A stretch of DNA of 64,000 nucleotides from Chloroflexota bacterium (GTDB lineage: Bacteria > Chloroflexota > Anaerolineae > Anaerolineales > Villigracilaceae): positions 40,482 to 104,481 of the forward strand of contig JAEWVF010000084.1 of the NCBI GenBank assembly GCA_023459215.1. The letters run 5' to 3'. The notes under the pieces were generated by a model, which saw only the letters and a program-made list of their open reading frames with translations, was not told where the DNA came from and ran no database searches. Both the position numbers and the translations under genes were made by a program. Below, piece after piece: positions 9,086-16,555 of the stretch. Positions within the stretch are counted from its first letter, which is position 1. The number at the start of each line of letters is the position of its first letter.

Positions 9086-10489
9086 ATGGAAAAAATATTA
9101 TCTGTCCTGAAAAACCCCCGTCATATCATTCTGGCGGTACTCGCCCTGGTTTTGTTCCTGGGCACACTTTTCGGCGTACGCGCTTTCGTCAAAAACCTGC
9201 AAATTGTCAACCTGCCAGGTGTAGCCATCGTCGAAACCCAAGCAGCCCCTGAAGGGGAAGATGCGCCGCCGGCGTTGTCCACCCCTGAAGCGGTTGCCCC
9301 GCCGGTTGACCTGCCCCCCGCCTGGGACGGCGCCAGCCGCATCAACATCATCCTGTTGGGCGTAGATTATCGCCGTGACGAAGCAACCAGCGCCGGCGAT
9401 GCCCGCGCCGATAGCGTGATTGTCGTTACCATCGATCCACAGACCAAAACAGCCGGCATGCTTTCCATCCCGCGCGACATGTGGGTCAACATCCCCGGTT
9501 TCGGCTATGGCCGCATCAATACCGCCTACGCCCTGGGTGAAGGCTCCAAGCTGCCCGGCGGCGGCCCGGCCATGACCGCCCGCACCGTTGAACAATTCCT
9601 GGGCATCCCCGTTCATTACTACGGGCAGGTCAATTTTATGACCTTTGTCCACCTGATCAACTACCTGGGCGGAATCGACGTTGAAGTTCACCAGAAAGTG
9701 AAAATTGACCCGCTCGGCCCCGGCGCAGATGACCGCGTTATCCCACGCGGGATTCACCGCATGGATGGCATGATCGCCCTGGCGTATGCCCGCGCGCGCT
9801 ATACCAGCGATGGCGATGTCGACCGCGCCAAACGCCAGCAGGCGGTAATCATGGCCATGCGTAACAAGGCCCTTGACCCGGCCACCTTTCCATCCCTGAT
9901 TGCCCAGGCCCCCGCAATTTACCAGGACTTGCAGAGCGGCATCACCACCAACATGTCGTTTGAAGATGCCCTGCAACTGGCAGTGTTACTGCAACAAATC
10001 AGCATCGATAATATTAAACGCGGCGTGATCGATTACACCATGGTGCTTCAGGAAAGCACGGCCACCAATGACAGCGTGGTCAAACCTATTCCGGATAAAA
10101 TCCGCGAACTGCGTGATGAAATCTTCACTACCGAAGGCGCGGCCAGCCCGGCAGCCCAGGGAACGGACATCTCCGACCTGATGCGCCAGGAAACAGCCCG
10201 CATCGTGGTGCGCAATGGCACATATAACCAGGGATTGGCCCAGCGCAGCGCCGATTACTTCAGAACCTTGGGGCTGAACGTGGTTGCCTTAGACGATAAT
10301 GTTACCGAGTTGACCAGTGTTACCAGGGTGATCGACCATCGCGGCAGCCCTTACGCCTTGCAATACCTGCGTGAACTGTTCCGCTTCAGTAGTGACAGTC
10401 AGATACGGAACCAGTATGACCCCAACCTGCAATACGATGTTGAAATCATCCTGGGGGACGACTGGTCACTGAATAACCCCATGCCGTAA
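9086..10489 (+). CDS. LytR-CpsA-Psr (LCP) family protein with LytR_C domain
   Basis: About 467 residues: a short cytoplasmic start, one transmembrane helix (residues about 10-30), a Pro/Ala-rich linker, then an LCP domain from about residue 86. Hallmarks are INIILLGVDYR, ADSVIVVTIDP, MLSIPRDMWVNIPG, RINTAYALG and LAYARARYTSDGDVDRAKRQQ, which include the Arg/Asp residues that bind the pyrophosphate of lipid-linked substrates. A LytR_C-type domain lies at about 370-455 (ARIVVRNGTYNQGLA). LCP enzymes transfer polymers from undecaprenyl carriers to peptidoglycan or proteins. A TTG at 9047 is in frame, but the ATG at 9086 directly precedes the membrane anchor. Confidence 0.85.
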   Translation: MEKILSVLKNPRHIILAVLALVLFLGTLFGVRAFVKNLQIVNLPGVAIVETQAAPEGEDAPPALSTPEAVAPPVDLPPAWDGASRINIILLGVDYRRDEATSAGDARADSVIVVTIDPQTKTAGMLSIPRDMWVNIPGFGYGRINTAYALGEGSKLPGGGPAMTARTVEQFLGIPVHYYGQVNFMTFVHLINYLGGIDVEVHQKVKIDPLGPGADDRVIPRGIHRMDGMIALAYARARYTSDGDVDRAKRQQAVIMAMRNKALDPATFPSLIAQAPAIYQDLQSGITTNMSFEDALQLAVLLQQISIDNIKRGVIDYTMVLQESTATNDSVVKPIPDKIRELRDEIFTTEGAASPAAQGTDISDLMRQETARIVVRNGTYNQGLAQRSADYFRTLGLNVVALDDNVTELTSVTRVIDHRGSPYALQYLRELFRFSSDSQIRNQYDPNLQYDVEIILGDDWSLNNPMP

Positions 10490-10507
10490 TATCAATAAAT
10501 TAAATCC

Positions 10508-10545
10508 AAAGCCGCCAACCTGTCGGGTTGGCGGCTTTTATTTTT
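10508..10545 (+). terminator. Rho-independent terminator after the LCP gene
   Basis: AAAGCCGCCAACC pairs with GGTTGGCGGCTTT around a TGTC loop and is followed by a T-rich run. It separates the + strand gene run from the convergent - strand gene ending at 10557. Confidence 0.9.
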
Positions 10546-10556
10546 CAGCGGTTATC

Positions 10557-11504
10557 CTATGGCTGGCGGAAATCCAGGCGAATGCCGCCGGGATATTCAC
10601 CACCCTCAGCGCTGCACGCATCTGCGCGCAAATTCGCAATCTGGATGACGCCGTTATCGAGGCTGAGAACATATTCCACGCCTGGGGCCATGACAAAATC
10701 AGCGTAGCCAAAACCCAACTCAGGCTTAAGCCCGCTAAAGAACTGCTCTTCGCCGCCCAACCAGGTAATCGTGACTTCCACACCCGATGCGGGGTCGCCG
10801 TTCGAATTTTCGAGGAATACCTGCAAGACACCCGGCAAGTTGGGGTCGCAAAAAGTCGCCTGGTCAACCAGTTGGAAAGGTTTTCCGGGGGTTGCCGTCG
10901 GCGTCAAAGACGGCTTGAGCGTGGCTGTGGCAATCGGGGTCGGGGAACGCTGCGGGGTGCGGGTGGCAGTGGCTGTCCGCGTGCCCGGCCTGGGGGTCGG
11001 AGTTTCGCTCATGGTCGGCTGCGGAATAGGTGTTTCGGTCGGGTCAAGGATCGGTTCAAACGGCGAGGTGGCGTCCGTTGGCAGCGGGGTCACCAGGCTC
11101 TCCAACCCGGCAGTCGGCGAAGCAAGGCCGCCCGTAGCCTGGGAGGATGCAACAGCTACCGGCGAAGTTGTCGCCTGGAGCGCTTCAGCCAGGTCGGCCA
11201 GGGCGCGCACAGAACTGGAGGGGGCATTGGCTGCCAGCAGGCGCTGGGCCTGTTCGCCGAGCGCAGCCACAGGTTCAGGGTCGTCCAGCAGCGAGAGACG
11301 CGCCAGGGTTCGCTCCAGGTTGCCATGCACCCGATGCGAAGCGGCGATCAGGTAGCGATACTCGTCCTTGAAATCAGCGCGCAGGCTGGCCGGGGAGGTA
11401 TCTGTGTATTCCACCGGGGAAACCAGCCAGGCGTAAGCAACTCCCAAGGCAAGACCGATCAAGAGACCCGTCAAAAGATACCAATGACCACGGCGCTCGT
11501 TCAT
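10557..11504 (-). CDS. Membrane-anchored Thr/Pro-linker protein, uncharacterised
   Basis: A 315-residue protein. Residues about 8-27 form a transmembrane anchor, followed by a motif WLVSPVEYTDTSPASLRADFK and about 90 helical residues. A Thr/Pro-rich linker of about 75 residues (for example TPTPRPGTRTATATRTP) leads to a C-terminal beta-rich domain with GVLQVFLENSNGDPASGVEVT and FGYADFVMAPG, resembling a carboxypeptidase-regulatory/Ig-like fold. No enzyme motif is seen. The N-terminal motif is shared with the gene just upstream, and the two overlap by ATGA, so they are co-translated and probably arose by duplication. Confidence 0.6.
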   Translation of the reverse strand: MNERRGHWYLLTGLLIGLALGVAYAWLVSPVEYTDTSPASLRADFKDEYRYLIAASHRVHGNLERTLARLSLLDDPEPVAALGEQAQRLLAANAPSSSVRALADLAEALQATTSPVAVASSQATGGLASPTAGLESLVTPLPTDATSPFEPILDPTETPIPQPTMSETPTPRPGTRTATATRTPQRSPTPIATATLKPSLTPTATPGKPFQLVDQATFCDPNLPGVLQVFLENSNGDPASGVEVTITWLGGEEQFFSGLKPELGFGYADFVMAPGVEYVLSLDNGVIQIANLRADACSAEGGEYPGGIRLDFRQP

Positions 11505-11860
11505 GGCGTCACACCGCTGGCATTGTAAATTTGTAAACCGGTCACCAAATTTTGCAGCAAGCTGATATCCTGGGCAACATATCCGTAAGATTGGGCATAT
11601 TGCAGGGCTTGCAAGGCGATTTCATCGGGCGATTGGGCGCCTCCCAGCAGGGCCAGGCGGCGGGAGGCCAGGTTCGCATCCTGTTCGGCTTGATACACCT
11701 CGGCAATCATCAGAACGTAATCGGCGCGGTAATCCCCCCGCAGGGAATCCGGAGAGGTGTCAATATATTCCAAAGGGCTGATAACCCAGCCATACAAAAG
11801 ACCCAGGCCAATACCAGCCAGGATCGAAAGTGCAAAAAATACCCAACGCTGAGGAGACAT
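11501..11860 (-). CDS. Small membrane-anchored paralogue of the downstream Thr/Pro protein
   Basis: About 119 residues from the ATG at 11860. One transmembrane helix (FFALSILAGIGLGLLYGWV) is followed by ISPLEYIDTSPDSLRGDYRADYV, matching the same motif in the 10557-11504 protein, then about 80 helical residues. It lacks the Thr/Pro linker and the Ig-like domain. An upstream in-frame ATG at 11953 is rejected because it would lie upstream of the terminator of the preceding gene. The function is unknown; the shared extracytoplasmic helical domain suggests the two proteins interact. Confidence 0.55.
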   Translation of the reverse strand: MSPQRWVFFALSILAGIGLGLLYGWVISPLEYIDTSPDSLRGDYRADYVLMIAEVYQAEQDANLASRRLALLGGAQSPDEIALQALQYAQSYGYVAQDISLLQNLVTGLQIYNASGVTP

Positions 11861-11900
11861 GCGGTTTATTTTGCCATAGAGCAAATAGAGTTGCAAGCCC

Positions 11901-11936
11901 AAAAAGAAACCGGGCAGCGAATTCTCGCTGCCCGGC
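11901..11936 (-). terminator. Rho-independent terminator after the parvulin gene
   Basis: On the - strand CCGGGCAGCGA pairs with TCGCTGCCCGG around GAAT and is followed by TTTCTTTTT. It ends the foldase transcript just upstream of the small membrane-anchored gene. Confidence 0.85.
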
Positions 11937-11958
11937 AACCTTTTACTGGTCAATCATT

Positions 11959-13260
11959 TTACTGAAGCGGCAGTTCCGGTTCTGTCGGAACATACTCCAT
12001 CCAAATATCATAAGTTTTGATATCTGCCGTAGCGCGGATGCCTTCCAGCCAGGTGCTGAAAGCGCTCTCTTTCAAAGCTTTGTAGCGTTCTTCATCCACC
12101 GGGCGCTGTTCGCGGCCCAGAACACGGATGATGTGCCAGCCGAATTCGGTCTGGACCGGCGCGCTGATTTCAGCCTGTTGCAAGGCAAAAACGGCCTCCT
12201 TGAACTCGGGAACAAAGCCGACATCGCTGCCGAACCAGCCCAAATCGCCGCCATTCTGCGCATTGGATTCATCTTTCGAATATTCGGCGGCCAACTTGCT
12301 CCAGTCTTCACCAGCGGCAAAGCGGGCCAACACTTCTTTCGCCAGTTCTTCCGATTCAACCAGGATATGCTGGGCCCAAATCTGCTCTTCGGAGGGCTGG
12401 ACATCCTTGGTCACTTCTTCAAGCAGTTTTTCGCGCAGGTAAAGCGTTTCAAAGAAGAAGCGATAATCGTCCGCAGTGAGTTCGGTATTCTCGTTCAGGT
12501 TCTTCAACGTATCGGCGTAGCTGGTCTCAAACCCTTCGAGCGTGTAGGGTGTGGCAGTCGGCAGAGGCGTCTCCGTCGGGCCGGTTGTGGCAGTGGCGGT
12601 CGCCGTTGGGACGGAAGTCGGGGTGCTGGTCAGGTCCGGGGTAGCGGTCGGCATTTCGGTCGCAGGGCCGGGAGTAGGGGTAATCGTCACCAGGGCCAGT
12701 TGGGTTGGGTTGAGCGCAGGCAAAACAAAAGGCGTGGCGCTCGGGGCCGGGGTGGGGGTTCCATCCGCATAAAAACCAAACTGCTGCTGGATGTAAGCAT
12801 CGATTTCTTCAGTCGAAGGCTCAATCCCGAGTTTCTCTGCCTCCTGGCGAATCAAACGCTCATCGACCAGGGCATCCAGAACCTGCTGCCCGACCACCTG
12901 GGGCTGCTGGAGCTGCATAGCAAGTTCCTGCAAATATCCGCCAAAGTTCGGCTCGTTAAACGGGTCTTCTGCGCCAAACATCTGGGCAAACTGATAGTAC
13001 TGGCTAAAGTTGTTGATGAGCTGAATGCGCTGGAGCCGGACGCGCCCCTGGAACTCACGCATTGGGATATTATCGCCATTGACACTGGCAACAGTGCGGT
13101 AAGGCAGCAGGACCGTTGTTGAGAGAATCCCGTAAGCAACCAGGCCAACAACCACGATAATAATTGCAAGCGCCGCATATTGAATAGCAAGGCTCTGCCG
13201 TCGGACAACCTCGGCGTGAGCAACATGCCTCTTGTTGATAACATTCGAGTTTTTAGGCAT
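11959..13260 (-). CDS. Parvulin-type peptidyl-prolyl isomerase (SurA/PrsA-like foldase)
   Basis: About 433 residues. A transmembrane anchor at roughly 27-50 (AIIIVVVGLVAYGIL) is followed by a SurA_N-like helical chaperone region containing VASVNGDNIPMREFQ. A Thr/Pro-rich insert of about 70 residues lies between roughly 145 and 215. The parvulin domain follows (EEQIWAQHILVE, NGGDLGWFG, FGWHIIRVL). Such proteins fold secreted proteins outside the membrane. An upstream ATG at 13299 is in frame, but the ATG at 13260 is preferred because TATAAT ends only 4 nt before it, implying a leaderless mRNA. The long Thr/Pro insert inside a foldase is unusual. Confidence 0.85.
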   Translation of the reverse strand: MPKNSNVINKRHVAHAEVVRRQSLAIQYAALAIIIVVVGLVAYGILSTTVLLPYRTVASVNGDNIPMREFQGRVRLQRIQLINNFSQYYQFAQMFGAEDPFNEPNFGGYLQELAMQLQQPQVVGQQVLDALVDERLIRQEAEKLGIEPSTEEIDAYIQQQFGFYADGTPTPAPSATPFVLPALNPTQLALVTITPTPGPATEMPTATPDLTSTPTSVPTATATATTGPTETPLPTATPYTLEGFETSYADTLKNLNENTELTADDYRFFFETLYLREKLLEEVTKDVQPSEEQIWAQHILVESEELAKEVLARFAAGEDWSKLAAEYSKDESNAQNGGDLGWFGSDVGFVPEFKEAVFALQQAEISAPVQTEFGWHIIRVLGREQRPVDEERYKALKESAFSTWLEGIRATADIKTYDIWMEYVPTEPELPLQ

Positions 13261-13265
13261 AGTGA

Positions 13266-13271
13266 TTATAC
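13266..13271 (-). promoter_or_regulatory. -10 element TATAAT for the parvulin gene
   Basis: Perfect TATAAT on the - strand, 4 nt before the start codon. No matching -35 is obvious. Transcription would start at the ATG itself. Confidence 0.5.
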
Positions 13272-13276
13272 AATTT

Positions 13277-13305
13277 CGGGGCATGGGGTTGGTTCCCATG
13301 CCCCG
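13277..13305. repeat. Strong hairpin just after rpsR
   Basis: CGGGGCATGGG (13277-13287) and CCCATGCCCCG (13295-13305) form an 11-bp perfect stem with a 7-nt loop. It begins 10 nt after the rpsR stop on the - strand, but the T-rich run lies on the + strand side, so on the - strand it is a hairpin without a U-tract. It may end or stabilise the rpsF-ssb-rpsR mRNA. Confidence 0.6.
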
Positions 13306-13314
13306 CTTTTCTTT

Positions 13315-13587
13315 TTAGTCGTCCCGGCCCTGGTAGACGAAGGGCAGGAGCGCAATTTGGCGGGCGCGCTTGACAGCAGAAGCGATTTCGCGCTGGTGCT
13401 TGGCGCAGTTCCCGGTCTGGCGGCGAGGGCGGATTTTGCCGTCCTCAACAATGAAGCGCCGCAGCATGTCGGCGTTTTTGTAGTCGATCACAATGTTCTT
13501 GTCGGCGCAGAACTGGCAGATTTTAGGCCGCGAGAAAAAACGGCGCTCTCCGCTCTGGCCGGATTCGTTGTCACGCATGTCATTCAT
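13315..13587 (-). CDS. rpsR: Ribosomal protein bS18
   Basis: 90 residues with the S18 core IDYKNADMLRRFI, GKIRPRRQTGNC and KRARQIALLPFV. Two cysteines in CQFCADK plus the C and H of GNCAKHQ make a zinc-binding (C+) variant. bS18 pairs with bS6 on the 30S platform. It is the last gene of the usual rpsF-ssb-rpsR operon; the order here is the conserved one. Confidence 0.97.
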   Translation of the reverse strand: MNDMRDNESGQSGERRFFSRPKICQFCADKNIVIDYKNADMLRRFIVEDGKIRPRRQTGNCAKHQREIASAVKRARQIALLPFVYQGRDD

Positions 13588-13613
13588 GGACGTTTAACTC
13601 CGTGTCCGAAAAA

Positions 13614-14024
13614 TTAGAAGGGAAACTCGTCTTCGCCTGCCGAGGAATCTTCCGGGGCTTCCTGTTCGTTGGCCTGGTGGTTTGAATCGCGGCGGTCGCC
13701 AAGCATCATCATTTCGTTGGCAACAATTTCAACACTGCTGTGCTTGTTGCCTTCTTTATCGTCCCAGCGGCGGGTTTGCAGCCGGCCTTCGATATAGACC
13801 TGTTGGCCTTTGATGAGATACTGTTTGCAAATTTCGGCCAGGTTGCCCCAGGCGACCACATTGAACCATTCGGTTTCAGTATGGCGCTCGCCATCCACTG
13901 TGTTCCAGGAACGGCTGGTGGCAACGGTGAAAGTGGTGACCGGACGACCGGAAGGGGTGTAACGCATTTCAGGATCACGCCCCAAATGACCGATAATCAT
14001 GACTTTGTTCAGACCGCGACTCAT
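13614..14024 (-). CDS. ssb: Single-stranded DNA-binding protein
   Basis: 136 residues. An OB fold occupies about 1-105 (NKVMIIGHLGRDPEMRYTPSG, TEWFNVVAWGNLAE and VYIEGRLQTRRW). The C-terminus is acidic and ends in DEFPF, the tip that recruits repair and replication partners. It binds ssDNA as a tetramer. GAGGAG precedes the ATG, and the gene lies between rpsF and rpsR as usual. Confidence 0.97.
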   Translation of the reverse strand: MSRGLNKVMIIGHLGRDPEMRYTPSGRPVTTFTVATSRSWNTVDGERHTETEWFNVVAWGNLAEICKQYLIKGQQVYIEGRLQTRRWDDKEGNKHSSVEIVANEMMMLGDRRDSNHQANEQEAPEDSSAGEDEFPF

Positions 14025-14062
14025 ATTTTCTCCTCGTAAGACGAAGATAAATCAAGGAAAAA

Positions 14063-14347
14063 CTACGCAACCAGGGTAATCATGGCGCGCAAGATAGACT
14101 CCTGGAAGCGCATATTGCGTTCCAATTCTGCGGTAGCGGCGGGGGGCATGTTGACATCGAACAAAACGTACTGCCCTTCGCGCTGCTTGCGAATCTGGTA
14201 AGCCATACGGCGCCGACCCCAAACATCGGTCTTCTCGACACTGCCGCCCGATTCGCTAATCCAACCACTCACCTTTTCAACAACACCTTTGAATGCCGTT
14301 TCATCAAGATCGGGGTGGACAATACAAACCAATTCATATTTACGCAT
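14063..14347 (-). CDS. rpsF: Ribosomal protein bS6
   Basis: 94 residues with the bS6 pattern MRKYELVCIVHPDLDE, WGRRRMAYQIRKQREGQYVLFD and a final RMQ/R-type helix. It forms a heterodimer with bS18 in the 30S subunit. GAAAGGAGG lies upstream of the start. The 5' leader of roughly 95 nt holds a strong hairpin that may be autoregulatory. Confidence 0.96.
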   Translation of the reverse strand: MRKYELVCIVHPDLDETAFKGVVEKVSGWISESGGSVEKTDVWGRRRMAYQIRKQREGQYVLFDVNMPPAATAELERNMRFQESILRAMITLVA

Positions 14348-14455
14348 AGCAGGGAAACCTCCTTTCCTCGGGATTGCTCCCAGACAACACCGTGAGTGAG
14401 CCGGGGGCGGAAAGCACCCGCCACAAAGGCGGGTGAATTTAACAGGTGGATTTTA
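14348..14455 (-). promoter_or_regulatory. rpsF promoter and structured 5' leader
   Basis: On the - strand TGTGC-TAAAAT (-10 at 14455-14450) is an extended -10 box. The leader then has CACCCGCC paired with GGCGGGTG (14415-14435) followed by CCG-containing single-stranded stretches. Many bacteria regulate this operon through an S6:S18 complex that binds a CCG-containing leader motif. That this leader does so is an inference. Confidence 0.45.
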
Positions 14456-14484
14456 GCACAGGATGTCGATTCTGGACAGGTGGA

Positions 14485-16518
14485 CTACGGACTGCACCCA
14501 AGCATCTCCCGCGCCGAGGCGAGCATCTCGTCACGCTCCGACCCGGAGGTTGACTCGCGCTCGATGCGCGTCCACAACGCACACAGCGTTGGGCGCAAAT
14601 ACTCCTTCGAATAACGATAGGTCTCACGGGTCAGGTTCAGCGCCTTTTGGCTTCGTCCGCTATGGGCGAGGGCCTCGATGAAAACGAAGTTTTCAAGCGG
14701 GTCGTTGGGACGGTCGCCGTGGGCCTGGGCCTGGTCGTAAAGGTCGAGCACGGTATCCCAATCGGCACGCTGGCGGGCCAATTCGGCCTGCGAAAAATAA
14801 TAACACCAGCCGCGCGGAATCTCAGGCGCGTAAAAATCGGGCAGGCGGATGGCGTTTTCAGCGCTGATCAGGGCCGGTTTACTGAACGAGGCCGCTTCGC
14901 GCAGGTCAGCCGGAAGCAGGCGGTTGAGCGGATCGATTTCCGGGTCGAGCACGCGGAAACAGCCCGGCGGCGAAAAGTTGACCACAATCATCTGCGAGGT
15001 GTTGCCATAGAACGTATCGGCCAGGTAGTATTGCTCGAAAGCCACATCCGGCTTAAGTTCCGGGCCGAGAGCGCGGCCTGCCTCGGTGCGGACGGAGGCG
15101 TAGTACAGGATGTAGTTCATGCCGACTAAATCGCCGTTGTAAATCCAGTTCAAGGGGCCGGAGAGCGAGTTGTCGCTGAACACCGTCAGCGGAAAGTCGT
15201 TGGCGAGGACGGTGGTGCCGGGCTGGAGCGAGGGGACGCGCCAACTCATCTGCCAGAAGAGGGCGCGCTGGGTATCCCAATCGCGGCGATAAATCGCATT
15301 GGTCTGGAACTGCTCACCAACTGAGAAACCAAGCAGAAGGGCCAGCAGGAGCAATTGCAGGCGCGGGAAACGGGATAAAAATCCGAGCAGGGCGGCCAGA
15401 ATCAGGCTGGAACCAAGCATAAAGGAAAGCGTAAACCGGTCGGCGGAGAAGTGGAGCTGCGGCAAGGTGCGTTCGCCCACCAACCAGAAAGCGCCGCCGC
15501 CCAAAACCCAGGCAAAGAGGCCCAAGAGGAGCATCGATATTCGAGATTCGTTATTCGAGTTATCGACTATCGAATTTCGAGTATCGAGTATCGAGTATCG
15601 CAAGAAGTACAGGCCGGTTAGGAGGGTGGCGGCAAAGGCCAGGGAAAAGGCCGCGATGGTGGTGAACAGGCCAAGGGTCGTTGCGTTGACCGGCTCAAAG
15701 GGCAGGACCCAGGCCGCGGGAACAGTCATCCAAAAGGCCTGGAACATATTCCAGAGCAATTTCCCAATCCCCAAGAAGAAGTTGGTTTTCAGGTCTTCAA
15801 GGGTCTGGTAGGTGTAACTGGCGTTCTGGTTGCTGAAGAAAAAGGCGCGCCAAAAAGTGACCAGTAGAAAAGTGAAAAAGTAGGACAAGTAGAAAAGTAT
15901 GGCGCGGCGAATGCGGAGTTTGAAAGGTTCTTCGAGCGCAAACCAGAAAAGGATGAGGCGGAAGAATTCGAGGAAGTAGAAATATTCCATCGTCAGCAGG
16001 TTGACGACGGAGAGGGCCAGGGCCGGGATATGCCAGCGCCAGTCTTTTTTCTGGAGGGCAAGCAGGCTGAAATAGAGTGAGAGCAGAAAAGCATTGAGAA
16101 CGATATAAAAATGGGTGTACATCAATGCGATGAAGTTCTGTCCCAAGCCGGGGTAAACGAGGAAAAACGCGGCGGTCCAGAGTGGCAGGCGCGAATTGGG
16201 GTAGAGGCGGCTGAAGAGTTTCCAAACCAGCACAGCGGTCAGCCAGCGCAGGAGAATCATCAGCAATTGCCAGGCCCAGGGGTGCGGCCCAACCAGCGGC
16301 AGCATGACCTGATAAATCAGACCCCAGAACGGGCGGCTGGTGGAGAAGGTCTGGGTCAGGGCAGCAGGGCCGAGGCGGTAGTAGATCCAGGTCCAGGGGG
16401 ACTCGTCCCAGTAGAAGCCGCGCTCCCAGAAGAAGGGGGCGTAGGCGAGGGCGGCGAGGGCGAGCAGGAAGGAGGCGGGGTGAGAGAGGAAAGAGGAAAG
16501 GCGGGTGCGGAAAGACAT
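14485..16518 (-). CDS. Polytopic membrane protein, GT-C glycosyltransferase-like, with C-terminal TPR-like region
   Basis: 677 residues. The first two thirds contain about ten hydrophobic helices, with an early loop WERGFYWDESPWTWIYYRLG whose acidic residues resemble the catalytic loop of GT-C enzymes. The C-terminal third is soluble and ends in TPR-like helices (RADWDTVLDLYDQAQAHG and HSGRSQKALNLTRETYR). It may glycosylate proteins or polymers using a lipid-linked donor, but no defining motif allows a firm call. Two stretches are repeat-derived: 15536-15603 (YSILDTRNSIVDNSNNES) and, less surely, 15850-15900. It is the last gene of a - strand group of envelope genes. Confidence 0.55.
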   Translation of the reverse strand: MSFRTRLSSFLSHPASFLLALAALAYAPFFWERGFYWDESPWTWIYYRLGPAALTQTFSTSRPFWGLIYQVMLPLVGPHPWAWQLLMILLRWLTAVLVWKLFSRLYPNSRLPLWTAAFFLVYPGLGQNFIALMYTHFYIVLNAFLLSLYFSLLALQKKDWRWHIPALALSVVNLLTMEYFYFLEFFRLILFWFALEEPFKLRIRRAILFYLSYFFTFLLVTFWRAFFFSNQNASYTYQTLEDLKTNFFLGIGKLLWNMFQAFWMTVPAAWVLPFEPVNATTLGLFTTIAAFSLAFAATLLTGLYFLRYSILDTRNSIVDNSNNESRISMLLLGLFAWVLGGGAFWLVGERTLPQLHFSADRFTLSFMLGSSLILAALLGFLSRFPRLQLLLLALLLGFSVGEQFQTNAIYRRDWDTQRALFWQMSWRVPSLQPGTTVLANDFPLTVFSDNSLSGPLNWIYNGDLVGMNYILYYASVRTEAGRALGPELKPDVAFEQYYLADTFYGNTSQMIVVNFSPPGCFRVLDPEIDPLNRLLPADLREAASFSKPALISAENAIRLPDFYAPEIPRGWCYYFSQAELARQRADWDTVLDLYDQAQAHGDRPNDPLENFVFIEALAHSGRSQKALNLTRETYRYSKEYLRPTLCALWTRIERESTSGSERDEMLASAREMLGCSP
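15536..15603. repeat. TCGA-word repeat inserted in frame in the membrane protein gene
   Basis: The stretch is built from TATCGA, TTCGAG and TATCGAG words (for example three consecutive GAGTATC units). It is read in frame as a polar segment between two hydrophobic helices. The same words fill the aroA insert (23519-23660) and the gaps around aroC (26766-27061). Confidence 0.75.
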
Positions 16519-16555
16519 TTCTGTTTACCTGTTATCGGTTGGCCGGTTTGAGATT

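Noticed and set aside
10541..10556. A small gene between the LCP terminator and the 10557 gene
   Set aside because: There is no space for a reading frame.
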